The notes below the pieces were generated by a model. It saw only the letters and a program-made list of their open reading frames with translations. It was not told where the DNA came from and did no database searches. Shown in pieces: positions 51,101 through 60,458 of a stretch of DNA of 64,000 nt. A program made the translations under genes and the position numbers. Source of the DNA: Chrysophaeum taylorii (lineage: Eukaryota; Sar; Pelagophyceae; Pelagomonadales; Pelagomonadaceae); assembly GCA_029834535.1 (NCBI GenBank), contig JAQMWT010000524.1:496001-560000 (forward strand), written 5' to 3'. Position 1 is the first letter of the stretch. Each line of letters begins with the position of its first letter.

Positions 51101-54100
51101 CTCGTCGTTCAAGTATGGTTCGGTGTCCTTACCCTGTAAGAAGCTGCATTTCTTCCCGATTTGCTCCTGGCCGTAGCCAGTCGCGTAACGAAAGCCGGGG
51201 TCGTTGATGTGCACGAGAGGAATACCAGGCACCCGCATGTCGGACACGACAATACCGACGTCCTTCTGTTGCTGGCTCATGATTCGAACCATGTCAAGAT
51301 AGAAATCGTCGCTCCGCTCGTTGAGGCCACGTGCGCATGTGGCGAGGCGAGGCACTTTGGACGACTTGCCAGCGACTTCGCGGTCACGAAGCGCGTATAC
51401 AAGCTCTGCCCCGTAGGCCGAGTCCAGCAGCGGGACGAGACAACCATGAGCAAATACCTTGATTATGTTTCGATGCCACGTCTCGATGAGATCCGAGAGG
51501 CCGGCGAAATCCTGCTCGTCCAGCTCGCCCACGATGATCTCGATCGTCGAGTAGTAGCAAATCATGTTCTGATACATGGGAAGGATCGCCTTTCGAATCA
51601 AAGGCTTGCGCTTCGACTTGGACTTGGACACGATGCCGGATGTAATCTCGAAAAAGGTCAGCGCCTGCTTCGCAACCGGCGAGGCCGACGCCTTGACCCA
51701 CTTGGAAAATATCGCCATCGACTCCTTGTCCTCGACCAGTGCTGCCATCGTCTCCTCTGCACGCGAAAGCCACATAGTCTTCGTGAAAGCAAAGATAGAC
51801 CGAGAATACGCCCCGCTACCTCCGCCACTTGATCCACCCTGCTCGTCGTCCTCCTCCTCCTCCTCCTCACGCCTGCCCTTCTTGCTACCTTTCTTGACCA
51901 GCGCGTCGTTCGCGCTGAAGTCGGTCCGCGCGGCTTTGGCACCCTTCTCGCGCGCCTTGTCGTTACTCTTGAAAGGAAGCTTGCGCGGGAGCATCTTGAG
52001 TAGCTTGTCGAGCTGCGCGAGGCGGGGGGGCAGGTTCTCGTCGTCGATGACCTCGAACTGGACACCGATAACGTAGCGGTAGATGCCGTCGGCGTCGAAG
52101 ACCGGTCGCATCGACAACAGATTCTTGAACTTGGTGCCGGTCTTCTTGTAATTGGTCAGGAGAACGTGGCAGTCCTCGCCCTTGGACAACGTTCGCTGAA
52201 TGACGCCAATCGACTCGGGCTCGGTGTCTGGCCCTTGGAGGAAGCGGCAGTTCCGCCCGCATGCCTCCTCGCGCTCGTACTCGGTCACTCGCGAGAATTC
52301 GGGGTTGACGTAGACCATCGGTGCGCCTGGGATGGTCATGTCGGAGACGACGATGCATGCCGGCCAGGTATCTGCTATTTGGATAAAGGCGCTCAGCCAC
52401 TCGTCGGCGTCCTGCGGCAGACACGAGCCAGCTTTTTGAAGCGCCTTGTCGAGGTTGGACGAGCTGCCGCCGCCGCCGCCACCCGTCACCTTACTAAGTT
52501 TTTTGGCGAAGTCGCTCTGGAGGAACCGCGGGAAAGTCTCGACGGCGAGCATCTTGAAGGTATCTCTCGACTCCTTCTGGAGGGTGGCGAAGGGATTCTT
52601 AGTCTTGCGAGAAGCTTTGCCCCCCGACGACTTCCAGAGCTTGTCCGTAGCCGCGGTGCGATCTTGTTGGCCGATACCCTTGGAGCCACCCTTGCCCGAT
52701 GTGCTCGTTCCGAGGAAGTCGTTCATCAGTTGTTGTGCCTGCTGGTCTCGATCCGCGCTCTTGCCTGCCTTCTCGAGCTCCTTCGCCTTGATGTAGAAGT
52801 CGAGCGATGCCCGATTGTACTCGGTATCGAGGAAGTCGCCGAAGGCGCTGCGGCCCTCCTCTCGCTCGAGGATCATGGACAAGGAGCCCTCGACGTCGAC
52901 GAGCCAGGCGTTTGTGGTGAGCTCGTGCAGCGCGTCCTTGTGCTTCTTGCCGAGACGCTTGCCGTAGGGGGTCTTGTTGGCACCGTGTCCCGTCTCGACG
53001 ACCGGACCGGAATCCGCGTCGGGCTCGGGCTCTCGCGAGGCGATGGGTTTGGCCTTTTTTCTAGATTTCGCAGGTTTCGCCGTCGGGTTCGCAGGGTCGA
53101 CCTCCAAAGAGGCATCACCCAGCGCGCTCACCGGCATGACGCGGTGTTCGTCTTCCTTCGTCGAACACAGGATGCTTGTGGGCAGCAACCGAAGTAGCTC
53201 CTCCAGATCCGCAAGTAGACGGCAGACCTTTGCTTCTTCGAGGTCCATGTTGATTTGAGCACCAAGCATGAAGACGTACTCGCCCTCGGGCCCGAAGATT
53301 GGCTGCAGGACAAGGTAGCACTGAAAGGCGTCGCCATTGCGTTTATAGTTGATGAGTTTCACGACCAACGGCTTGGCCTCTCGAAGAGCCTCGACAATCT
53401 CGTCAACTAGGTAGCTTGGCGTGTCGGGACCTTGCAGGAAACTGCACTTCTTGCCGATTTGCTCTTGGCCGTAGCCAGTGACGGCCTTGAAACCATTCTC
53501 GTTTATAAAACACAACGGGATGCCTGGTACTCGCATGTCTGACATGACGATACCGATATCGTCGTAGGACCAAAGAGCATTAGCAAAAAGATTCATCCAG
53601 TATTTGTCACTGCTGGATGGCTCGACGCCAAAGGCGACGGTGTGTGCTCCAACGTGCTCGGTACCGTCGGTGACAGTTTCGAGTTTGCGCACGCAGTCGA
53701 CAAGATTCGGCCCGGTCGTCGAGTGCAACAGGCGCGGCAAAAGATCCGTGGCCAGCAGTCGTACTGAAACCTCGCGTCTCTCAACAATGTCGGCCAGAAT
53801 CGGTCCAAAATCAGCCTCGGGCAACGTGCCAATCTCTATCGTCGGAAAGTTCGTGCAGTACCACATGGGGTTATGTTCCATGCGTCTGATCAAGCGCTTG
53901 AGCATCGACTTCAACTTCGTCTTTGGAGTGTTCATAACAGCCGTAGCTTCGATGGCGAACTGCAAGTGTGTTCGAGTGAGTGGCGAGCAGGTTGCGGCTG
54001 CAAAATCCTCGAGGATCTTCGACGTCTTCTGGCGCTGCAAGAGCCCGTCTATGGCCTTCTCGGGCTCGCGCAGCCAGGCGATCCGCGTGAGCGCGAAAGT

Positions 54101-57100
54101 AGTCTTAGTCCAGTCTCGCGGAATATCCTCGTCCGACGTTGCTTTTTTGATCTCCTCGTCCGTCAGCGTGGCATTGGCTTCACCGTCCACGCGAGCGGCT
54201 CGGAGACCACGCGTACGGGCTTCTGGCGCACTCTTTAACGGTAGCTGCCTCGGCAAAAGCTGCAGGAGCTTGTTGAGCTGAGCGAGGCGTGACGGATCGT
54301 CGCTCTCGTCGATCTCGAACTGGACTCCAATGGTGTACCGGTAGAGGCCGTCGCCGTCGAACACCGGACGCATCGAGAGCAGGTTTTTGAATGTATCGCC
54401 ATTCTTCTTGTAGTTCGTCAGCAGAACGTGGCAATCCTCACCTTTCGCCAAGGTTTGCTGGATCACTGCGATCGACTCGGGCTCCGTCTCGGGGCCTTGG
54501 AGGAATCGGCAGTTGCGGCCAACGGCCTCGTCGCGTTCGTACTCCGTCACTTTGCAAAACTCAGGGTTGACGTAGACCATCGGCGCGCCTGGGATAGTCA
54601 TGTCGGAGACGACGATGCAGGCCGGCCACGTTTCGGCCATCTGCATGAAGTTGGCAAGCCACTGGTCGGCGTCCTGTGGCGCCATCGAGCCGGCTTTCTC
54701 GAGCGCTGCTGCGAGCTTGGCCCCGCCACTCGAGGATCCGCTGCCCTTCATGGCCTTGAGCGCCTTTTTGCAGAGTTCCGTCTTGACGAAGCGAGGGAAT
54801 GCATTGAGTGCGAGGCCTTTGAGCGTCGATTCAGCCTCGCGCTGGACCGCATCGCGGACCTTCTTAGTGTTGAGCTGCTTGGGCTTTTTCTTCTTGGCTG
54901 TTTGATACAGTTTTTGCGTCGCCTTGGTGCGCTGCTGCTGGCCAATGCCGTCGCCGACGCTCGCAACGTAAGTCCCATACAGCGACATGTAATGTTCCTC
55001 CGCCTTTTGTTCGTCGAGTTGCTTGGCTTCGAGGAACGCCACGTAGAACTGGAGCTCGGCGTCGCCTTGTTCCATTTTCAGGAAGTACTCAAAGGCCTTG
55101 CGGAAAGGCCCGGCCGTGTCGAGGAGCCTGCGAAGCGAGGTAACGCCGTCGGCGAGCCACATCTGGGACGTGAGATCTTGTTGCTCTACAACAGCCATGG
55201 CCTGCGCGTTCTTCTTGGATTTGACCACTTCTCTCTTCTTGTTGGTGATTTGTAGTCGGAGAGACGGGTTCTGCGACGTTGCTGGTTGCTTGGCCTCGGC
55301 GGCCACGGCGTCAAGGCTCTTCGATTTTCCGCGCTTTGATTCCGCACTCGACTCCTGAGGTGCAACGTACTTGGGCCACTTCTTTGGAGGGGTCTTCTTG
55401 ACAGGTTTGGGTTCGACAATCAGGTTGTACGCCGATTCGGTGAGTAGCCTCGAAACCCGGGCTTTTCCAAACTGACCAGACGTGTGGGCAGGCATGAAAA
55501 CGCGACCAGCATCGGCGAGCGCCTTGAGGCTGATCAAGTGCTTGTCTGACATTGGTGCCTCCGCCGTCTCGTCCATTTGCAAGCCAATTTGATACCGGTA
55601 CTCGTCGTGCTGGTCGAATATCGGACTGAGTGTGAAGACGCATTGAAAGAGAGTGCCGTTCTTCTTGTAGTTGGTGATCTTGATCACAAGCGGCTCGGCG
55701 TGACGCAAAGAGTCAACAATCTCGTCGATAAGATAACCCTCGGTGCCGTCACCTTGTAGGAAGCTGCACTTCTTGCCGATTTGTTCCTGGCCGTAGCCGG
55801 TCGCATACAGGAAGCCAGGGTCGTTGACATGCACCAGAGGAATCCCGGGCACGCGCATATCGGAAACTACGAGACCGATGTGCTTGAGCTTAGCGCTCAT
55901 CACACGAACCATGTCGAGGTAGAAGTCGTCGCTATCTTTGAGACCGCGCGCACAGGTCGCCAGCCGGAGCTTCTTCGTCTTACCAGCCACTTCTCGCGAC
56001 CGCAGTGCATAGACGAGCTCAGCACCCTGGACCGAGTTCATGAACGGGAGGAGACAAGAGTGAGCCATGATGTTGATCCACTTCTTGCTCCAGAGCTCGA
56101 TGTTGTCGATGAGTTCGGTGAAGTCCTGTTCGTCGATTTCGCCGACAACGATCTCGATGGTCGTGCAGTAGCAAATCATATTTTGGTACATCTTCATGAT
56201 GGCCTTGCGAGCGATGGGCTTACGCTTCGACTTACCCTTCGACAGAATACTCGTTGATTGGTCTAAGAAATCGAGAGCACCCCGAGCGACGTGCGATCCC
56301 GACGCCTTCACCCACTTGGTGAAGATCGACATCGAGTCCTTGTCTTCGACTATCGCCGCCATGGTGTCCTCCGGGGTCGTAAGCCAGCTTAACCGAGTTA
56401 TGGCGAACATGGACGCGGCACACGCAGTGTTCGTGCCAGAGCCCGACGACTCGTGTCCCTCGTCTTCTTCCTCGACATCGTCGTCGCTTGCCTTCTTCTT
56501 CACCGTTTTTCCATTTTTGACCAGCGCATCGTTCGCGCTAAAGTCGGTCCGCGCAGCTTTGGCACCCTTCTCGCGCGCCTTGTCGTTACTCTTGAAAGGA
56601 AGCTTGCGCGGGAGCATCTTGAGTAGCTTGTCGAGCTGCGCGAGGCGGGGAGGCAGGTTCTCGTCGTCGATGACCTCGAACTGGACACCGATGACGTAGC
56701 GGTAGATGCCGTCGGCGTCGAAGACAGGTCGCATCGACAACAGATTCTTGAACTTGGTGCCGGTCTTCTTGTAATTGGTCAAGAGAACGTGGCAGTCCTC
56801 GCCCTTGGACAACGTTCGCTGAATGACGCCAATCGACTCGGGCTCGGTGTCTGGCCCTTGGAGGAAGCGGCAGTTCCGCCCGCATGCCTCCTCGCGCTCG
56901 TACTCGGTCACTCGCGAGAATTCGGGGTTGACGTAGACCATCGGTGCGCCTGGGATGGTCATGTCGGAGACGACGATGCATGCCGGCCAGGTATCTGCTA
57001 TTTGGATAAAGGCGCTCAGCCACTCGTCGGCGTCCTGCGGCAGACACGAGCCAGCTTTTTGAAGCGCCTTGTCGAGGTTGGACGAGCTGCCGCCGCCGCC

Positions 57101-59863
57101 GCCACCCGTCACCTTACTAAGTTTTTTGGCGAAGTCGCTCTGGAGGAACCGCGGGAAAGTCTCGACGGCGAGCATCTTGAAGGTATCTCTCGACTCCTTC
57201 TGGAGGGTGGCGAAGGGATTCTTAGTCTTGCGAGAAGCTTTGCCCCCCGACGACTTCCAGAGCTTGTCCGTAGCCGCGGTGCGATCTTGTTGGCCGATAC
57301 CCTTGGAGCCACCCTTGCCCGATGTGCTCGTTCCGAGGAAGTCGTTCATCAGTTGCTGTGCCTGCTGGTCTCGATCCGCGCTCTTGCCTGCCTTCTCGAG
57401 CTCCTTCGCCTTGATGTAGAAGTCGAGCGATGCCCGATTGTACTCGGTATCGAGGAAGTCGCCGAAGGCGCTGCGGCCCTCCTCTCGCTCGAGGATCATG
57501 GACAAGGAGCCCTCGACGTCGACGAGCCAGGCGTTTGTGGTGAGCTCGTGCAGCGCGTCCTTGTGCTTCTTGCCGAGGCGCTTGCCGTAGGGGGTCTTGT
57601 TGGCGCCGTGTCCCGTCTCGACGACCGGACCGGAATCCGCGTCGGGCTCGGGCTCTCGCGAGGCGACGGCCTTGGCCTTTTTGTTCGATCTCGCAGGCTT
57701 TGCCGTGGGGTTAGCCGGGTTGACTTCGGAGGCCAGGTCACCAGTGAGGCTGGTTGGCATGATGCGTTTCTCGTCGTCGTCGCCCGAGCAGAGAACAGTC
57801 GACGGCAGGAGTTGCAGGAGCTGTTCCAGTGCAGCCATTTGGCGACACACTTTCGTCGGATTAACATCCATGTTGATCTGTGCTCCGACCTGGTACAAGT
57901 AGTCGCCATCCGCGCCAAATATTGGGTGCATGGCGAAGTAGCACTGGAATGGATCCCCGTTCCTCTTGTAATTAAAGAGCTTGACGACGATCGGCTTGGC
58001 CTCGCGTAAGGCCTCGACGATTTCGTCGATCAAGTAACTCGGCGTCTCTGGTCCTTGCAGGAAGGTACACTTCTTGCCAACTTGTTCCTGGCCGTAGCCC
58101 GTAACAGCCATGAAGCCCTTTTCGTTTATCCACGTCAACGGGATGCCGGGAACGCGCATGTCCGAGATGACCAAGCCGATGTCGTCGTAAGACGCCGTGG
58201 CGTTGGCAAACATGTGCAGCCAGAATTTGTCGCTCGTCGTCGTTTCAACGCCAAAGGCGACTGTGTGAGCCCCCACGTCCTCCGTTCCGTTCGTCGCCTG
58301 CTCGAGCTTGCGCACGCATTCGACCAGCGTAGGTCCGGAGGTCGACTGCAGGAGACGCGGCAGCAGATCGGCCGCGAGTAGCCTGATAGATGCTTGGCGA
58401 CGTTCCGCGACTTCGACGGCCACGGGGTCCCAGTCGGTGCGATCGAGGTGGCCGATGACGATTTCCGTCGAGGTGCAGTAGAACATGGGGTTGTGTTCCA
58501 TGCGTTTGTGCAAGGTGCGAAGGAGGTTGTCCCGCTTTGAACCGGTGGACTGCATAACGGCCGTGGCCTCGATGGCGAACTGCAGGTGCGTTTGGGCGAA
58601 GGGCGAGCAAGCGGCGGCGGCGTACTCCTCGAGGATCTTCGACGTCTTCTGGCGCAATAGAAGACCATCCACGGCCTTCTCGGGTTCTCGCAACCAGGCG
58701 ATCCGCGTCAACGCGAAGATGCACTTAGACCAGTCGTGCTCCGGCTCGGCCTCGACCTCCTCGTCCGCTTCGGTGGCGGTGGTGTCCTCCGTCGCCGCCG
58801 CAGGGGTGGCCTCGCCGTCCACGCGCGCCGCGCGCATACCGCGCTGTCGAGCCTTTGCCGCGCTACGCAAGGGGAGCTTTCTGGGCAGGAGCTGCAGGAG
58901 CTTGTTGAGTTGGGCGAGGCGCGACGGGTCATCGCTTTCGTCGATCTCAAACTGGACGCCTATAGTGTACCGATAGAGGCCGTCGCCATCGAATACAGGG
59001 CGCATCGAGAGCAAGTTTTTGAAGGTATCACCGCTCTTCTTGTAATTTGTCAGCAGCACGTGACAATCCTCCCCTTTGGCCAATGTTTGTTGAATGACCG
59101 CGATCGATTCGGGCTCCGTCTCGGGGCCTTGGAGGAAGCGGCAGTTGCGGCCGACAGCCTCGTCGCGCTCGTACTCAGTCACTCTACAAAACTCGGGGTT
59201 AACGTAGACCATTGGCGCGCCGGGAATGGTCATGTCGGAGACGACGATGCAGGCCGGCCACGTCTCGGCCATCTGCATGAAACTGGCTAGCCACTGGTCC
59301 GCGTCCTGCGGTGCCATCGAGCCGGCCTTCTCTAGTGCAGCGGCCAGCTTCGCACCACCGCCCGCAGATCCACCGCTGCCCTTGATCGCCGCGAGCGCCT
59401 TCTTGCAGAGGTCGCTCTTCACAAAACGCGGGAAGGCATTAAGCGCAAGGCCTTTGAGTGTCGCCTCGGCCTCTCTCTGGACCGCCTCGCGCACCTTCTT
59501 CTCGTTGAGTTGCTTTGGGCGCTTCTTCTTGGCTGTCGTGTAAAGCTTCTGCGTCGCCTTGGTGCGCTGTTGCTGGCCAATCCCGTCGCCGACGCTCGCA
59601 ACATAGGTCTCGTAGAGCTCCGTCAAGCGTTCCTCGTCGTCTTTGGCGTCGAGGGCTGCGACGTAGAAAGCGAGTTCGGCGTCGCCTTGTTCCATCTTGA
59701 GGAAATTTCCGAAGGCATCGCGAAACGGACCCTTGGTGTCGAGGAGCCGGCGAAGCGAGGTGACCCCGTCGGCGAGCCACATCTGCGACGTGAGATCCTG
59801 CTGCTCGGCCATCTCCGCCGCGGCGGCGATCTTTTTTGACTTTGTTACTTTTGGTGGTGCCAT
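48122..59863 (-). CDS. Giant octa RGS-LOV blue-light receptor with coiled-coil tail
   Basis: One ORF of 3913 residues, ATG at 59863, TAG at 48122. It carries eight modules, each an RGS or RGS-like helical domain and then a LOV (PAS-type flavin) domain, as two sets of four. LOV cysteines fall near residues 241, 599, 998, 1366, 1785, 2140, 2539 and 2906. Domains 1, 3, 5, 7 have the classic GRNCRFLQ motif and NYKK...FKNLL; domains 2, 4, 6, 8 read GKKC(S/T)FLQ. The Gln of the last strand (IGVQ, VGAQ) is kept. RGS 1 shows both ends of the fold (SLRRLLDTKGPFRDAF and NAFPRFVKSDL). Residues about 3040-3400 are acidic and repetitive; about 3500-3800 are coiled coil with a CNCKHRYVC patch. RGS domains act on G-alpha and LOV domains sense blue light, so light-gated G-protein or membrane signalling is inferred. 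Confidence 0.93.
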   Translation of the reverse strand: MAPPKVTKSKKIAAAAEMAEQQDLTSQMWLADGVTSLRRLLDTKGPFRDAFGNFLKMEQGDAELAFYVAALDAKDDEERLTELYETYVASVGDGIGQQQRTKATQKLYTTAKKKRPKQLNEKKVREAVQREAEATLKGLALNAFPRFVKSDLCKKALAAIKGSGGSAGGGAKLAAALEKAGSMAPQDADQWLASFMQMAETWPACIVVSDMTIPGAPMVYVNPEFCRVTEYERDEAVGRNCRFLQGPETEPESIAVIQQTLAKGEDCHVLLTNYKKSGDTFKNLLSMRPVFDGDGLYRYTIGVQFEIDESDDPSRLAQLNKLLQLLPRKLPLRSAAKARQRGMRAARVDGEATPAAATEDTTATEADEEVEAEPEHDWSKCIFALTRIAWLREPEKAVDGLLLRQKTSKILEEYAAAACSPFAQTHLQFAIEATAVMQSTGSKRDNLLRTLHKRMEHNPMFYCTSTEIVIGHLDRTDWDPVAVEVAERRQASIRLLAADLLPRLLQSTSGPTLVECVRKLEQATNGTEDVGAHTVAFGVETTTSDKFWLHMFANATASYDDIGLVISDMRVPGIPLTWINEKGFMAVTGYGQEQVGKKCTFLQGPETPSYLIDEIVEALREAKPIVVKLFNYKRNGDPFQCYFAMHPIFGADGDYLYQVGAQINMDVNPTKVCRQMAALEQLLQLLPSTVLCSGDDDEKRIMPTSLTGDLASEVNPANPTAKPARSNKKAKAVASREPEPDADSGPVVETGHGANKTPYGKRLGKKHKDALHELTTNAWLVDVEGSLSMILEREEGRSAFGDFLDTEYNRASLDFYIKAKELEKAGKSADRDQQAQQLMNDFLGTSTSGKGGSKGIGQQDRTAATDKLWKSSGGKASRKTKNPFATLQKESRDTFKMLAVETFPRFLQSDFAKKLSKVTGGGGGGSSSNLDKALQKAGSCLPQDADEWLSAFIQIADTWPACIVVSDMTIPGAPMVYVNPEFSRVTEYEREEACGRNCRFLQGPDTEPESIGVIQRTLSKGEDCHVLLTNYKKTGTKFKNLLSMRPVFDADGIYRYVIGVQFEVIDDENLPPRLAQLDKLLKMLPRKLPFKSNDKAREKGAKAARTDFSANDALVKNGKTVKKKASDDDVEEEDEGHESSGSGTNTACAASMFAITRLSWLTTPEDTMAAIVEDKDSMSIFTKWVKASGSHVARGALDFLDQSTSILSKGKSKRKPIARKAIMKMYQNMICYCTTIEIVVGEIDEQDFTELIDNIELWSKKWINIMAHSCLLPFMNSVQGAELVYALRSREVAGKTKKLRLATCARGLKDSDDFYLDMVRVMSAKLKHIGLVVSDMRVPGIPLVHVNDPGFLYATGYGQEQIGKKCSFLQGDGTEGYLIDEIVDSLRHAEPLVIKITNYKKNGTLFQCVFTLSPIFDQHDEYRYQIGLQMDETAEAPMSDKHLISLKALADAGRVFMPAHTSGQFGKARVSRLLTESAYNLIVEPKPVKKTPPKKWPKYVAPQESSAESKRGKSKSLDAVAAEAKQPATSQNPSLRLQITNKKREVVKSKKNAQAMAVVEQQDLTSQMWLADGVTSLRRLLDTAGPFRKAFEYFLKMEQGDAELQFYVAFLEAKQLDEQKAEEHYMSLYGTYVASVGDGIGQQQRTKATQKLYQTAKKKKPKQLNTKKVRDAVQREAESTLKGLALNAFPRFVKTELCKKALKAMKGSGSSSGGAKLAAALEKAGSMAPQDADQWLANFMQMAETWPACIVVSDMTIPGAPMVYVNPEFCKVTEYERDEAVGRNCRFLQGPETEPESIAVIQQTLAKGEDCHVLLTNYKKNGDTFKNLLSMRPVFDGDGLYRYTIGVQFEIDESDDPSRLAQLNKLLQLLPRQLPLKSAPEARTRGLRAARVDGEANATLTDEEIKKATSDEDIPRDWTKTTFALTRIAWLREPEKAIDGLLQRQKTSKILEDFAAATCSPLTRTHLQFAIEATAVMNTPKTKLKSMLKRLIRRMEHNPMWYCTNFPTIEIGTLPEADFGPILADIVERREVSVRLLATDLLPRLLHSTTGPNLVDCVRKLETVTDGTEHVGAHTVAFGVEPSSSDKYWMNLFANALWSYDDIGIVMSDMRVPGIPLCFINENGFKAVTGYGQEQIGKKCSFLQGPDTPSYLVDEIVEALREAKPLVVKLINYKRNGDAFQCYLVLQPIFGPEGEYVFMLGAQINMDLEEAKVCRLLADLEELLRLLPTSILCSTKEDEHRVMPVSALGDASLEVDPANPTAKPAKSRKKAKPIASREPEPDADSGPVVETGHGANKTPYGKRLGKKHKDALHELTTNAWLVDVEGSLSMILEREEGRSAFGDFLDTEYNRASLDFYIKAKELEKAGKSADRDQQAQQLMNDFLGTSTSGKGGSKGIGQQDRTAATDKLWKSSGGKASRKTKNPFATLQKESRDTFKMLAVETFPRFLQSDFAKKLSKVTGGGGGGSSSNLDKALQKAGSCLPQDADEWLSAFIQIADTWPACIVVSDMTIPGAPMVYVNPEFSRVTEYEREEACGRNCRFLQGPDTEPESIGVIQRTLSKGEDCHVLLTNYKKTGTKFKNLLSMRPVFDADGIYRYVIGVQFEVIDDENLPPRLAQLDKLLKMLPRKLPFKSNDKAREKGAKAARTDFSANDALVKKGSKKGRREEEEEEDDEQGGSSGGGSGAYSRSIFAFTKTMWLSRAEETMAALVEDKESMAIFSKWVKASASPVAKQALTFFEITSGIVSKSKSKRKPLIRKAILPMYQNMICYYSTIEIIVGELDEQDFAGLSDLIETWHRNIIKVFAHGCLVPLLDSAYGAELVYALRDREVAGKSSKVPRLATCARGLNERSDDFYLDMVRIMSQQQKDVGIVVSDMRVPGIPLVHINDPGFRYATGYGQEQIGKKCSFLQGKDTEPYLNDEIVDSLRHGEPLVIRLINYKMDGNQFECMFTLSPIYDTNDEYRYQIGMQMNVSDYAIDSEAHFASLRALATLGRVFLQPKTTATATNVVPWHAIGVTAHKIIVEPPKPGKKVGVRRECSILPQSQKKASSSRPANVAPEVDASQIDLEDPPEPEVDADASPRQQQSSSNRKNKQVEEEDEEDETPRRKASPPKSKSHPTKNKPRVEDDDEEEDEEEEERAAATKPAPALAPAPPRRRPPKPSSDDEEEERAAATKPAPALAPAPPRRRPPKPSSDDEEERAAATKPAPALAPSSDDSSSSSSSSDEEDETPPKRRQPQQRPTSAPPRKRAPRRQASKDEESEAGSEEESAKLPRRPTSAPPSKPLLPVKPSEPARNNVSPKKKGVSFAPVPAKKEIFEEQQADVDSEEQEGSEEDEMGSRDLDGMSDDDFSPRRPAESRGSKGGAYPPREARLTSAAWQDGYDSDERPEEDEEDEDEDYDGAGKGMMTFADLKGMGTIGVDGTFVMKGAESNPGTAERAGPVHVWDIKPQPVEQQQQFQKAPQRPQTASPRVNQGAVDNLDSMPFEQQQRFSSGRKKRPKSASIGHHGEEMQTSPRVLEMMEEYGANELGQQLVSGKMAAKMQRVLEEMIDDELTAYRSIVQETGMQRNDSETIGTRSSMRSETMDLKSLKNERLLMQRLGFVEHVYALDERIAATQARKQQEIEIRQKENIERRMRMLQAQHERRMDQFREELGEQINQVRERQNEREEHLAEMHRKERDAFVERTIRTATCNDISATKCNCKHRYVCHHNKTASYKLRKQNPLVVRYRNAARKLRKNRRASEAMEFEEKADLIDKRESIAWTKRVQEFALRTQLPQLIERQEKASKSLKQKHATTVEQMSLSHKSAISNLERVLECERAKAFYKMKKQAVTQAGEEMGTHANTVGKEKEPDEKDIRGTMSANLAAAFIPDADPDDCDPVNINVLGDADLQTNWKPPTETGLQHSSALLDFS
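50229..50459 (-). repeat. Coding minisatellite in the giant LOV gene
   Basis: GGCGCCAGCGCCGGGGCCGG recurs at 50229, 50319 and 50412, giving units of 90 and 93 bp. They encode acidic-proline repeats (EERAAATKPAPALAPAPPRR, then RPPKPSSDDE). The length differences are whole codons, so the frame is kept. Confidence 0.8.
51893..53038 (-). repeat. Near-identical module copy 2 (RGS7-LOV7)
   Basis: Matches 56516-57661 at a constant offset of 4623 bp. The encoded residues (about 2276-2657) are the same as 735-1116 over roughly 380 residues. Only scattered silent changes were seen, for example near 52735, 52960 and 52983. The flanking modules of the two sets differ much more. Confidence 0.85.
56516..57661 (-). 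repeat. Near-identical module copy 1 (RGS3-LOV3)
   Basis: Partner of 51893-53038. The borders of the match lie in the linker before RGS3 (REPEPDADSG) and in the linker after LOV3 (DFSANDALVK), which suggests a recent duplication or gene-conversion tract inside the gene. Confidence 0.85.
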
Positions 59864-60458
59864 CGTTCCCTCCCTCCCTCTACGTTGCTGCTGTCATCAT
59901 CGCCGACTCGTCAGCTTGGCCTGGAGCCCTGTCTCCAGCCCTTGCTGCTGATGCCCAGCTCGACGATCCCACATCGTTGCGGCGTCGGCTGCCTTAGGAT
60001 ACGGATACACACCGCGCGTAACTCCTTCTTCTGAAGATATTATCATCCAAAAGATACGGATCGCATCATCCACGTTACGTTTTTTCCTTGCTGAGGTGGT
60101 CGCTCGAAGGTTCCCCCACTCGATGGGGGGGTGTCTCCGGTTGTAGATCTCACGCGGGCGACGACAGAGTTACTTTTGTGCGGTTTTTGCGGTTGCCAGC
60201 GATGCGCAACGAAGAGGACACTTCGAGTTTCCTCCGCACCCCCCAGCTTTGTTGTGGCCGCGGGCACCGTGGGGACCGAGCCGATCTCGCGCGCGGACCC
60301 AGCAAAAAGCCACAAGCTGGCGTTCTAGAACACAGTGGTCTCGGGGTCCGTCCTCACGAGCGCGGAGACCTTGTCGCGCTGCGACCCCACAAACAGGAAG
60401 AGTTTCGAAGATCCAACCGCCGCCCCCCCCCCATCCGGCGCGAGAAGCCCCCCCGCGT
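59864..60458. other. Upstream region of the giant LOV gene
   Basis: About 600 bp between the LOV gene start and the 3' end of the GYF-ankyrin gene, the only space for the LOV promoter. A pyrimidine-rich CCCTCCCTCCCTC stretch lies just upstream of the ATG (59868-59880, plus-strand reading). C-runs occur at 60422-60431 and a G-run at 60124-60131. No coding region is supported. Confidence 0.45.

Noticed and set aside
48539-58009. Long plus-strand ORFs (up to about 665 codons) opposite the giant LOV gene
   Set aside because: They are mirror frames of GC-rich codons with third-position bias on the other strand; residues are Arg/Leu/Val/Asp-rich and resemble no family.
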